Part shown: positions 1-7,760 of the stretch, piece by piece
How the letters are laid out: the number at the start of each line of letters is the position of its first letter
Numbering within the stretch: position 1 is the stretch's first letter
From: Candidatus Fermentibacteraceae bacterium
GTDB taxonomy: Bacteria > Fermentibacterota > Fermentibacteria > Fermentibacterales > JCC-6
Assembly: GCA_016936235.1 (NCBI GenBank)
Contig: JAFGPK010000036.1
Span: 1 to 41,481 of the forward strand
DNA length: 41,481 bases
Direction: 5' to 3'
Notes under the pieces: generated by a model
The model's input: the letters and a program-made list of their open reading frames with translations, nothing else
What the model was told of the DNA's origin: nothing
The model's database searches: none
Made by a program: the position numbers and the translations under genes

Positions 1-63
1 CTTGCCGTCTACCTTGTGACAACTGTCCTGAAAAGGTCCGAATCTGATCCAGATCGGACTTGA
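1..63 (+). CDS. C-terminal end of an upstream gene (partial)
   Basis: The frame is open from the first base to a TGA at 61-63. It reads as a short hydrophobic run (LAVYLVTTVL) followed by a charged tail (KRSESDPDRT). This is what the last membrane helix and cytoplasmic tail of a membrane protein would look like. With only 20 residues, the family cannot be named and chance cannot be excluded. The next gene starts about 50 bases later on the same strand. Confidence 0.35.
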   Translation, partial: LAVYLVTTVLKRSESDPDRT

Positions 64-115
64 CAGTCTGCACAACTGAGCTCGATCTTGCCGCTAGTAC
101 ATTGAGGTGACCAAG

Positions 116-961
116 ATGTGTCTCTCATGCTATTATTGCTTTGCCATGAAAACTCTTTGCAACTCCGTTCTCGACAGGTTGGGTCTCGGTGCCGCAGCGC
201 GGAACACGCTGAACCGACTAAGGTACATGTGCAATCCGGGAATGATCATCAGGAACATGAGATGCAGAAGGAAGGAGACTCCCGACGGTCTCCCCCTTCA
301 GACCCCGGGAATGGTATTCCTCGTGTCCGGCCAGTTCGATGTGCTCGAGCTCTATTACAACGGGGAAAAGGGCGCTTCCTGGATAAGGGAGCTGCTGAGA
401 AGGAATTCCATTCCGCTTGGAGGCCGGATACTGGATTTCGGCTGCGGCTGCGGCCGGGTCCTGCGGTTCTGGAAGGATCTGCAGTGCGGGGGGGGGAGAC
501 TGTACGGTACCGACTGCAATCCAGGACTTATCGGATGGTGTGCCGAAAACCTCGACTTCGCTGAAGTCGCAGTGAACGATCCATCTCCACCTACCCGTTA
601 CCAGGATGGCTTCTTCGACCTGGTCTACGCAATCTCGGTCTTCACCCATCTTTCGGAGGAGATGCAGGGGCGGTGGCTGAAGGAATTAATGAGGATAACC
701 GCTCCCGGTGGACATATCATCATAACTGTTCACGGCAGATCCAGAACTGGAGTTCTCGATCCGGAACAGATAGATCGATTCGAGCAGGGTGAGCTGGTGA
801 TCAGGGGCGGACGCTACAGCGGTTCCAACATCTGCGGCGCCTATCATCCCAGGAACTACCTCCTCGAGTTGTCTGAAGGTGGACTGGAGGAGGTCGATTA
901 CGTGGAGTCCGGAGCAACGGACGCAGCACAGGACGTTCACCTCTTCAGGAGGACCCCGTGA
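116..961 (+). CDS. SAM-dependent class I methyltransferase
   Basis: This is a 281-residue soluble protein with a Rossmann methyltransferase core in its middle. Motif I (ILDFGCGCGR) lies near residues 105-114, an acidic strand-2 end (GTDCNP) follows, then the post-motif region FDLVYAISVFTHL and the strand-5 segment APGGHIIIT. These are hallmarks of Methyltransf_11/25-type small-molecule or glycan methyltransferases. The substrate is not evident. ATG 116 is chosen because GAGGTGA lies 5 bases upstream; a GTG at 107 is in frame but falls inside that ribosome site. The N-terminal ~60 residues are basic and Cys-rich with no recognised domain. Glycosyltransferases nearby make sugar or lipid methylation possible, but that is inference. 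Confidence 0.85.
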   Translation: MCLSCYYCFAMKTLCNSVLDRLGLGAAARNTLNRLRYMCNPGMIIRNMRCRRKETPDGLPLQTPGMVFLVSGQFDVLELYYNGEKGASWIRELLRRNSIPLGGRILDFGCGCGRVLRFWKDLQCGGGRLYGTDCNPGLIGWCAENLDFAEVAVNDPSPPTRYQDGFFDLVYAISVFTHLSEEMQGRWLKELMRITAPGGHIIITVHGRSRTGVLDPEQIDRFEQGELVIRGGRYSGSNICGAYHPRNYLLELSEGGLEEVDYVESGATDAAQDVHLFRRTP

Positions 962-1008
962 ATTCCATCTGCTTTGCCGCCTGCCCGTCCTGGAAGTACA
1001 GGGCTGGA

Positions 1009-1860
1009 TCAGATAAGGCTTCTTGCCGTCGAAACCTGATAGATAACGCTGTCGGGAATAGATCCCGCGGGACAGGATGCCATGCAGTTGTTGCAGTAGA
1101 GTCCGTTCTCGTCTATCTCCGCCCTCCTGGCGACACAGGTTTCCCTCGACCATGATTCCGGGTAGTCCAGCTGCGGGTCGTAAGCTTCCGCCGGGCAGTT
1201 CTTCATGCACTCATCACATCCTTCGCAGGGATGGAAGTCCCTGAGAGGAGTGTCATGCTCAATTGCCGCATCCGTCATGACCACTCCCAGGCAGAGCCTG
1301 CTGCCCAGCTCAGGGTGGATGATCAGTCCCGACTTCCCGTAGACACCCAGGCCTGCTTCGTAAGCCGCGGTCTTGTACTGGATCCTGCGAAATGACGACC
1401 TGTATCCCTCGGATTCCAGGATAGCCATGCAGACCATCTGGACGTAGTTACTCGACAGTCTTGCCACCCTGTTCAGGGCGTAGTGCTCCGAGATGATGTT
1501 GTCGGGAACGGGGGAGGGCAGGGTCCTTTCAGGCCATGGGGCCAGGGGACCTACATAAGTGTTGTTCATCTCCGGCGACATGGGAACCGCGAAGACTACT
1601 ACGGATCGGCAGTCAGGCCAGACTTTCTGGGGGTGGTAATCCGGAAGCACGTGCTGGAAACCCGCTGAGGGATCAGCGAAACCCACATCCCAGGCTCCTG
1701 CCTGACGCATATACACGGACAGAGTTGACTTGAGTGATTCGCTGCTGCTCATGAAGGGAACATAACTGCCGGTCAGGATCGTGTGCCAGTTTTCCGGTTC
1801 CGAGTGTATTATCGGGGAAGTAGACTGCTGTGGTTCCGATGGAATACAGGGGCGCTTCAT
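1009..1860 (-). CDS. Epoxyqueuosine reductase-like protein with two 4Fe-4S clusters
   Basis: This 283-residue protein belongs to the COG1600 (QueG-like) group. The central segment AGLGVYGKSGLIIHPELGS matches the QueG core (AGLGWIGKNTLLINP). The C-terminal third carries a ferredoxin-type block CEGCDECMKNCP and then CNNCMASCP, enough cysteines for two 4Fe-4S clusters. True QueG is about 350-380 residues and has a D-Y-H stretch with the catalytic Asp. Here the equivalent region reads YALNRVARLSSNY and lacks it, and the C-terminal HEAT-like part is absent. A relative with a different reductive role is therefore more likely than tRNA queuosine synthesis. No strong ribosome site precedes the ATG at 1860; an internal ATG at 1752 is an alternative. 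It is transcribed divergently from the secreted gene at 1900. Confidence 0.75.
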   Translation of the reverse strand: MKRPCIPSEPQQSTSPIIHSEPENWHTILTGSYVPFMSSSESLKSTLSVYMRQAGAWDVGFADPSAGFQHVLPDYHPQKVWPDCRSVVVFAVPMSPEMNNTYVGPLAPWPERTLPSPVPDNIISEHYALNRVARLSSNYVQMVCMAILESEGYRSSFRRIQYKTAAYEAGLGVYGKSGLIIHPELGSRLCLGVVMTDAAIEHDTPLRDFHPCEGCDECMKNCPAEAYDPQLDYPESWSRETCVARRAEIDENGLYCNNCMASCPAGSIPDSVIYQVSTARSLI

Positions 1861-1899
1861 CGGTACAGAGAGCAGAGGGGTCGAACCGGAAGGAAGTCT

Positions 1900-2805
1900 A
1901 TGTTACAACTGATCTGCTGTCTGCTGGCGAACGCTGTCTGTGCGGAGTTCTCCGATGATATTGTATACGTCCACGAATGGGGCGTAATACTCCTTGATGG
2001 ATCATATCTCCGCGCGGCCGGATGTCCCGGCGGCTACATCGATGAGTACGGCTGCTTCCAGGAGTACCCCATGGCGGAGGTGACCGCGCCGGTTGTTTAT
2101 TTCTACGGCGGGGAATGCTTCGGCGACTTCACGGTAAGCACGGGCGCAGGCTCCTTCACTCTCATGGACCCGCCCCCGGACACCCTTGTCAGCCGGTCCG
2201 ATCCGGAACGGATGGAGATGGCTGTATGGGAGGGGATCATAGTCAAACATGAGGACCCCGAAGCCCGGCAGTCCTCCGAGGCGGCCATCATGCCCCCTGC
2301 CGGTCAGTGGATGGACTGCTTCTCCTGGGCTGCGCCCTTCTGGAGACTTCCGCCCGCGAACCTCATCTTCCATCCGGCGTCGGGATACAATGACGAGTTC
2401 ATCTATTACGAATCCAGCATAGATGATCCTGAGATGTTCCTTGGCGAGTACTACGACTACTCCGGGGAAGCACTTGTCTTCTTAGCCGATGACGGAGAAA
2501 TGGTCTGCGTGAAAATGACGGTCCCGGGGGAGTGCGACGCATCGGGACGGACCCTGTCCGACCTTGAGATACTGACGGTGATTGGAAGCTGGGGGAACGG
2601 CGGGATGCTGCCGGAGGAGGTGTACGGCCTGTGGCGGACCTGGAAACCACTGCTGAAGACAAGATGCGAAGGGGAATGCCTGATTCTGATGCTCTTCCCG
2701 CTCACTGACCGTCAGGAGAACACCGTCAGCCATCTGAGCTTCGTGCCGGTGGAGAACCTGCGGGTTGAATACGAAAGGCTGCTCCTCGGGCTGGGATACA
2801 TCTGA
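1900..2805 (+). CDS. Secreted protein with a HEWG motif, function unknown
   Basis: The 301-residue product begins with a short signal peptide (MLQLICCLLANAVCA) followed directly by DDIVYVHEWGVI. A mature start at a HEWG motif, followed by a TAPVVYFY segment near residue 60, resembles unnamed secreted proteins of planctomycetes and acidobacteria that carry HEWGT and METPVxYFY motifs. No catalytic function is established for them. The rest is acidic and aromatic-rich with no further recognisable domain. ATG 1900 is preceded by AAGGAAG at a good distance; an upstream in-frame GTG at 1783 would overlap the divergent gene and precede the signal peptide, so it is rejected. Confidence 0.7.
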   Translation: MLQLICCLLANAVCAEFSDDIVYVHEWGVILLDGSYLRAAGCPGGYIDEYGCFQEYPMAEVTAPVVYFYGGECFGDFTVSTGAGSFTLMDPPPDTLVSRSDPERMEMAVWEGIIVKHEDPEARQSSEAAIMPPAGQWMDCFSWAAPFWRLPPANLIFHPASGYNDEFIYYESSIDDPEMFLGEYYDYSGEALVFLADDGEMVCVKMTVPGECDASGRTLSDLEILTVIGSWGNGGMLPEEVYGLWRTWKPLLKTRCEGECLILMLFPLTDRQENTVSHLSFVPVENLRVEYERLLLGLGYI

Positions 2806-2949
2806 CGCCCGGACTCATGGATGAATGATCCTCTCTGAATAGAACCCGCAGCCTTCAAGACCGACTTCATCATCCGGACCGGATGTCAAGAATATACGGA
2901 TGGCGGGAACCTGAACCTTCCATTCTGATCTCACTTCCCGGATCATCCA

Positions 2950-2979
2950 TTGACCGGTGCTAAAACAGCGTGCTATCTT
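2950..2979 (+). promoter_or_regulatory. Sigma70-type promoter for the secreted NPGFE protein
   Basis: TTGACC (2950-2955) and TATCTT (2974-2979) are separated by 18 bases and lie about 34 bases before the ATG at 3013. The rest of the 2806-3012 gap shows no gene. Confidence 0.5.
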
Positions 2980-3012
2980 TAGTTATGGAGCTGGATATAA
3001 GAAGGAGGCATT

Positions 3013-3537
3013 ATGAGATACATACTGATTCTGCTGTTTCTGGCCGCAAGCGCCGCTCTGTCAGCGCCGGTGGAGCTGCTCGCGAATCCGGGATTCGAAG
3101 ACGGGGTCCTGACTCCCTGGACGACCAGCAACTGGACGGTTGTGACCACCGACCCGCATTCAGGGACATATTGCGCCTTTGATGAGGGGAACTACTGGAT
3201 AAAGCAGGAATTCACACCGTCCGACGTCAAAAACATAGTCTCGGTGACATTCTGGTATAGGCAGCCGGAGGCCGCCATCTTCGCATTTGATTTCTTGTAC
3301 GGTCCTTCGGACTATGACGAGGAGATAGTGTATGTGACCGGGCCGAACTGGACGGAGTACGACCTGACTTATTTCCTTCGATCCACCGGAAATCTCCAGG
3401 CGATCAGGTTCTATGGCTACAGCGGAGCCGGCCCCGACCCCGACTACTCATACCTCGACGATGTGTCCATCATTTATGACGAATCCGTCTCGCTCCAGCC
3501 GTCAACCTTCGGCAGCATAAAGGCGATGTTCGATTAG
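3013..3537 (+). CDS. Small secreted carbohydrate-binding-like protein with GSIK tail
   Basis: This 174-residue exported protein has a clear signal peptide (MRYILILLFLAASAALSA). It continues with LLANPGFEDGVLTPW, the usual opening of CBM-type beta-sandwich domains, and ends that domain with YLDDVSI, also typical of the fold. A ligand cannot be deduced. After the domain comes a short tail, SLQPSTFGSIKAMFD. Two other secreted proteins here (ends at 15810 and 24354) close with a matching tail although their bodies are unrelated to this one. The ribosome site AAGGAGG lies 5 bases before the ATG. The gene stands alone and converges on ppnP. Confidence 0.8.
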   Translation: MRYILILLFLAASAALSAPVELLANPGFEDGVLTPWTTSNWTVVTTDPHSGTYCAFDEGNYWIKQEFTPSDVKNIVSVTFWYRQPEAAIFAFDFLYGPSDYDEEIVYVTGPNWTEYDLTYFLRSTGNLQAIRFYGYSGAGPDPDYSYLDDVSIIYDESVSLQPSTFGSIKAMFD

Positions 3538-3576
3538 AGAACGGGGCGGCGGCGCCGAAGTCGCGGCAGCGGTGGA

Positions 3577-3888
3577 TCAGCCGTACGAGCAGCAGTAGTC
3601 GAGAACTCCCTCGGTGATGATCCTGAAGGATGAGTCCGCCGCCACCTCGAAGGTCTCGCCCTCGGCGAAGGTGCTCCAGCGGTCCTGTCCGGGGAGCAGC
3701 ACCCTGGCCTCTCCCGCCAGGACCTCCATCAGTTCCCTGGATGACGTGCTGAAACGGTATTCGCCCGGCTGCATTATACCCAGAGTCTTCTTAGTGCCGT
3801 CTGGAAGGATAACGGTTCTGCTGGTGACACTGCCATCGTAATACTGGTTAGCCTTGAGGACTACGGTGACTCCTTTGAGTTCGGACAT
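3577..3888 (-). CDS. ppnP: Pyrimidine/purine nucleoside phosphorylase
   Basis: This is a 103-residue single-domain cupin of the DUF1255/YaiE family. It phosphorolyses a broad range of nucleosides to free base and ribose-1-phosphate in the cytoplasm. The match with E. coli PpnP runs the whole length: ANQYYDGSVTSRT, then MQPGEYRFSTSSRELMEVL, then an LPGQDRW turn, a GETFEV strand and a final YCCSYG. Length is normal for the family (about 94-105). A GAGGGG ribosome site precedes the ATG. The gene is monocistronic and convergent with the secreted gene ending at 3537. Confidence 0.92.
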   Translation of the reverse strand: MSELKGVTVVLKANQYYDGSVTSRTVILPDGTKKTLGIMQPGEYRFSTSSRELMEVLAGEARVLLPGQDRWSTFAEGETFEVAADSSFRIITEGVLDYCCSYG

Positions 3889-3923
3889 GAAGCACCCCTC
3901 TCACAGGTTGGGATTTCAGGTAA

Positions 3924-4073
3924 TATAGGGCGTGTACCCGCCGGGAACACGCCATCTATCCCGATCTCAACAGCTGCTTCATCAGGAGCCCGTGGAACGA
4001 TGCCGCGCTCTTCCACGAGACGGTCGGCGGAGGACCGCCTCTCCATTACCGGTTCAGGTCCATCGACTTCTAG
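3924..4073 (+). pseudogene. Possible C-terminal remnant of a decayed gene
   Basis: The 422-base gap between ppnP and the radical SAM gene holds no intact gene. One frame, open from just after a TAA at 3921 to a TAG at 4071, reads like a genuine protein C-terminus: DLNSCFIRSPWNDAALF and then GGGPPLHYRFRSIDF. It has no start codon of its own and no ribosome site. I do not recognise the family. It could be the tail of a gene whose 5' part was deleted, or coincidence. The rest of the gap (4074-4262) shows nothing convincing. Confidence 0.3.
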
Positions 4074-4262
4074 GGTCCCGTGGTGGACATCCAGGTTTCC
4101 GGAGATTATCGCGAATGCGGCCGGTCCGTTGGACGGGTATCCGGGAACGAGGTTCTCCCCCTGGAACGGGGTTGTTTCGGCCGGGATGATTCAGGTGTCC
4201 TCAGTTCCACCGGCGCGGAAGACGGACACTGCACCGGGGATGATGGCCTTCGGTATGCGAAA

Positions 4263-4291
4263 TTGCGTCGCCCCGCAGGTTCGTGTATCTT
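4263..4291 (+). promoter_or_regulatory. Sigma70-type promoter for the radical SAM-GT2 pair
   Basis: TTGCGT (4263-4268) and TATCTT (4286-4291) are spaced by 17 bases, 20 bases before the ATG at 4311. The leader would be very short, containing little more than the GGAGG ribosome site. Confidence 0.45.
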
Positions 4292-4310
4292 CCCAGACCG
4301 GAGGAACGCC

Positions 4311-5744
4311 ATGAGAGTAACCTTTGTCGATTCGCCGATCCAGCGTGGGGAACGCGTGCCGGAGCGTGTATTCGGGTGCACGTACGGCCTTTACCCGATA
4401 CCGAACATCTTCCTGCTCTATTCCGCCGCGACACTGGAGAAGGCGGGGCATGAAGCCGCCTACATCAACTGCCCCCAGTCCGGCATCGGTCTGAACGAAT
4501 TCCAGCGGTATCTGAAGGATGACCAGTCGGATGCCTACGTCTTCTATTCCGTGAACCTCTCCAGGGAGGTGGATCGCAGGGCGAGGAGCATCATCCGAAG
4601 GATCAGGGGCGGGGACATTCCCATCGTATCCATCGGTCCTGCTCCCACGTACTATGTGATGGATTTTCTCGACGACGGCAACACGTTCGTCATCAGAGGC
4701 GAACCGGAGCTTGTCCTTCCCCGTCTGCTGGAGAGACGCAGCGATCCTTCGGAGCTGGCCGGTGTGAGCTTTCTCCGCGAAGGAGAACTGGCAAGCAACG
4801 ATGCCGCACCTCCGGTAACGGATCTGGACTCTCTTCCCTACCCTGCGAGACACCTTCTGAAACCAGGCGACTACTTCAATCCCAAGTTCAGGGATTGCGG
4901 CGGTCTGTTCACAGCCGTGCTCACCAGCAGGGGCTGTCCTTACAGGTGTGTCTTCTGCGTGCCCAACTCGCTGAGCTTTTCAAGGGAGCTGGAGTACAGG
5001 AAGGAGTTCGGCAGGAAGCCCCCTTACAGGGCAAGATCCGCCGTGAGCGTAGTTGATGAGTTCAGAATGCTGAAGGAGGAGGGGTACTCCTGCATATCAA
5101 TCATCGATGACGAGTTCGTCATAGACAGACAGCGGACTGTGGAGATCTGCGCGGGTATAGCCGGCCTGGGTATCACCTGGGGCTGCCTTGCCAGAGCAGA
5201 CAGTATCGACGGGGAACTTGCCGGGATCATGTCGGACGCGGGATGCGAGTATGTGGACATCGGGGTTGAATCCCTCGACCAGCGGATACTTGACGACATC
5301 AGGAAGGACATCGATGCGGATACCATCAGGAACTCGGTCTCATCCCTGAGGGAATCGGGCATCTTCACGAAACTCAACATACTGCTGGGGTCCAGTCCGC
5401 TGGAGAACAGGACATCGGTCCGGAACACCGTTGATGCGGCTATCGCCATGAGGCCCGACTCGATAATGTTCAGCATATGCAATCCGTTCCCGGGTACCGA
5501 ACTCTACCACATTGCGATGGAAAAGGGGTATTTCCACAGCGGGGATTACTACCCCGTGGACGTGCAGAAGAGCTCCACAGTCTCACTGCCGATGATCTCC
5601 CGACACGAACTGGAGAGGGAGCTTCGCAGAGCCAACAGGAGGTTCTTCCTTTCTCCGGCCCTGATCGCGCGAAACCTCTGGAGGCTGCGTCATCCCGCCG
5701 GTTTCCTGCGTGTGCTTAACGTGCTCAGGAAAAAGCTCTTCTGA
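4311..5744 (+). CDS. Cobalamin-binding-type radical SAM protein
   Basis: This 477-residue protein has the layout of B12-dependent radical SAM enzymes (BchE/HpnP class). The N-terminal ~150 residues form a Rossmann-like B12-binding-type domain, with IGPAPTYYVMDFL and a FVIRGEPELVLPRLL signature. The radical SAM barrel follows, with its 4Fe-4S cluster cysteines 209, 213 and 216 in RGCPYRCVFC. Members methylate or rearrange unactivated carbons in lipids, cofactors and natural products; the substrate here is unknown. ATG 4311 has GGAGG 6 bases upstream; the open frame extends back to 4080 without a ribosome site. Its TGA is followed after one base by the ATG of a GT2 glycosyltransferase, so the two are probably translated together and may act on the same glycan or lipid. 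Confidence 0.85.
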   Translation: MRVTFVDSPIQRGERVPERVFGCTYGLYPIPNIFLLYSAATLEKAGHEAAYINCPQSGIGLNEFQRYLKDDQSDAYVFYSVNLSREVDRRARSIIRRIRGGDIPIVSIGPAPTYYVMDFLDDGNTFVIRGEPELVLPRLLERRSDPSELAGVSFLREGELASNDAAPPVTDLDSLPYPARHLLKPGDYFNPKFRDCGGLFTAVLTSRGCPYRCVFCVPNSLSFSRELEYRKEFGRKPPYRARSAVSVVDEFRMLKEEGYSCISIIDDEFVIDRQRTVEICAGIAGLGITWGCLARADSIDGELAGIMSDAGCEYVDIGVESLDQRILDDIRKDIDADTIRNSVSSLRESGIFTKLNILLGSSPLENRTSVRNTVDAAIAMRPDSIMFSICNPFPGTELYHIAMEKGYFHSGDYYPVDVQKSSTVSLPMISRHELERELRRANRRFFLSPALIARNLWRLRHPAGFLRVLNVLRKKLF

Positions 5745-5745
5745 C

Positions 5746-6558
5746 ATGGACATCTCGGTGGTTGTGATAACATGGAACAAGCTGGGGCTGCTGCGGGAAT
5801 GCATCGAATCGGTCAGGGACAACGCGCGGTCCTGCTCCTCCGAGCTGATAGTCATCGATAACGGTTCGACCGACGGCACCGGGGAATACCTCGGTTCCCT
5901 CAAGGATGCGAGGATTCTTCTGAACGCGAGGAACCTGGGCGTATCAAGAGCGAGGAACCAGGGTATCGGAATGGCCGGGGGCAGGTACATCCTCCATCTG
6001 GATGACGATACGGTGATGCACCGGGGATGCCTGGACAGGATAGTCGGATTCATGGACAGCAATCCCGAGGTGTGGCTGTCGGGAGGGAAACTGCTTAACC
6101 CTGACGGCACCCTCCAGCCCAGCGCGAGGACCTTCTACACTCCACGTGTGATACTGGCCAGGCGCACTCCCTGGGGCAGGACCCGCGGGGGCAGGAAGCT
6201 GGTTGCGCGTCATCTGATGGAATGGTGGGACCATGACGACAGCAGGACGGTGGACTGGGTCTGCGGTGCCTGTTTCTGCATGCGCAGCGATGCCGTGGGC
6301 AGGATCGGCACGCTGGACGAAAACTATTTCTTCGGCATGGAGGACCTTGACTGGGCCTTCAGGGTGTGGCGCGAAGGAGGCCTGGTAGCCTACGTGCATG
6401 ATGCGCTGGTGACACACGTCTATCAGAGGTCGTCACGGAGGCTGTTCTCCAGAAAGGCTCTGGATCATCTCGCCAGCCTGGCCAGGTTCCACCTGAAGCA
6501 TGGTTTCAGGTATCCTGAGAGACCTCATGAGGATGGAGCTGCTCTGATACTGGACTAG
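5746..6558 (+). CDS. Family 2 glycosyltransferase (rhamnosyltransferase-like)
   Basis: This 271-residue protein has a GT-A fold. It starts with the classic ISVVVITWN strand and has LIVIDNGSTDGT, the nucleotide/metal motif LDDD at residues 85-88 and the acceptor-side motif FFGMEDLDWAFRVWREG near 196-212. This pattern is typical of inverting WbbL-like GT2 enzymes that add dTDP-rhamnose or similar sugars to cell-surface glycans. No membrane segment is present. The start is fixed by its position one base after the stop of the radical SAM gene, which suggests translational coupling. The gene converges on another GT2 gene 32 bases away. Confidence 0.9.
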   Translation: MDISVVVITWNKLGLLRECIESVRDNARSCSSELIVIDNGSTDGTGEYLGSLKDARILLNARNLGVSRARNQGIGMAGGRYILHLDDDTVMHRGCLDRIVGFMDSNPEVWLSGGKLLNPDGTLQPSARTFYTPRVILARRTPWGRTRGGRKLVARHLMEWWDHDDSRTVDWVCGACFCMRSDAVGRIGTLDENYFFGMEDLDWAFRVWREGGLVAYVHDALVTHVYQRSSRRLFSRKALDHLASLARFHLKHGFRYPERPHEDGAALILD

Positions 6559-6590
6559 CGCGCCACATCGAAACCAAGGTTTCAGAGCGG

Positions 6591-7526
6591 CTACTCGAAG
6601 TTCCGCCCCCTGTACCCCATCAGACATCCCCCTACTGACAGGTACGTGAAAAGGAAGGATGGCGTTCCGAATCGCTCCATCCATCTGAGGACGGTTCTGT
6701 AGACGGCGGGTATCAGAGTGATGCGAACCAGGATCCGCATGATTATCAGCGAGACGTTCGCGGGTTTAGAGAAGACGGGTCCGACCCAGTCGGTCCCGAG
6801 CATGCCCCCCGCCTCGGGGATCTTCTCCAGTGTGTATCGAAGTCCCGTACCGCCGTACTCCACCATCTTCCTCGAGTGTTCCCGTACGGTGACCCTGTCA
6901 AGATGGTACACCTCCAGCTCCGGGTCCCAGTAGAGCTCCGCCCTGATCCTTGCCAGACGGAATCCGAATTCCGTGTCCTCGCCTCCGTAGTGGTCTATCC
7001 TGCCGTCAAAACCGCCGGTCTTTTCCAGCAGCGCAGTCCTGAGGCTTATGTTTCCGGTGACGAAATACCTGGGCGGGAACGGTCCCGCCGGCTTGCCGCC
7101 CATTGCCCTGGTATCGAACCACTTCTGCCATGGGGTGGCATCCTCCATCCACGCGTTGACCCTGGCGCCCATAACCACGTCAGCCGGTCGGGTCCTGTGC
7201 GCAAGGATATGCTTGAGGAGGATGTCCTCGGGGAAAAGGATGTCCCCGTCGGACAGGAATGAAATACCGGCGGAAGCAGCCTGCCATCCCATGTTCCGGG
7301 CTATCGGCCTGTTACCCCGTCCTTCCCTTCTCAGGACCTTCACTTCCACATGTTCAGGGAAGGATAGATCGTATTCCTTTTCCACCGGCACCGTGCTACC
7401 GTCGTCTATGATCACCAGTTCCCAGGGGATACCGTCGGTCCTCTGCCCGGCCAGGCTGAGGAGGGCCTGTCCGAATTCCTCTCCTCCGTTCCTTACCGGT
7501 ATCTGGACCGAAATCTCCGGTTCCAT
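6591..7526 (-). CDS. Family 2 glycosyltransferase
   Basis: This 311-residue GT-A protein opens with ISVQIPVRNGG. It has LVIIDDGST, the metal-binding triplet DGD at 93-95 (LSDGDILFP), and HYGGEDTEFGFRL near 185, which supplies the catalytic base in this family. The last ~60 residues contain a hydrophobic stretch (NVSLIIMRILVRITLIPAVY) that may bind the membrane. The sugar donor and acceptor are unknown. The ATG at 7526 lacks a strong ribosome site. It converges with the GT2 gene ending at 6558 and is divergent from the AEC permease. Two surface-glycan transferases in 2 kb suggest a small envelope-glycan locus. Confidence 0.88.
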   Translation of the reverse strand: MEPEISVQIPVRNGGEEFGQALLSLAGQRTDGIPWELVIIDDGSTVPVEKEYDLSFPEHVEVKVLRREGRGNRPIARNMGWQAASAGISFLSDGDILFPEDILLKHILAHRTRPADVVMGARVNAWMEDATPWQKWFDTRAMGGKPAGPFPPRYFVTGNISLRTALLEKTGGFDGRIDHYGGEDTEFGFRLARIRAELYWDPELEVYHLDRVTVREHSRKMVEYGGTGLRYTLEKIPEAGGMLGTDWVGPVFSKPANVSLIIMRILVRITLIPAVYRTVLRWMERFGTPSFLFTYLSVGGCLMGYRGRNFE

Positions 7527-7760
7527 TTCAGCTTTTCGCCTTTCTAGGAGGTTGCTTCCCGCCGGGACCGCCGGATCGGCATCACGGCTATCCCGGAACC
7601 TATGAAGAGCCGAGGACCGGCGGTAGCTCCCCCGCCGGGACGAACCACCCGACGATCAGACCCTCTCTTTCCTGATACTCCTGTCATGCCTTCCGGCTCA
7701 ACGGCTATCCTGTCGGGCGTTCATCCGCTATTATTCCAGCAACCCGGCGGAAGGAGCTGT

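Noticed and set aside
36-59. Hairpin with an 11/10-base stem, possibly a terminator
   Set aside because: It lies within the likely coding end of the upstream gene, has a bulge and lacks a T-tract, so I did not call it.
6570-6583. Palindrome GAAACC-AA-GGTTTC between the two GT2 genes
   Set aside because: The 2-base loop and 6-base AT-rich stem without a T-run are too weak for a terminator call.
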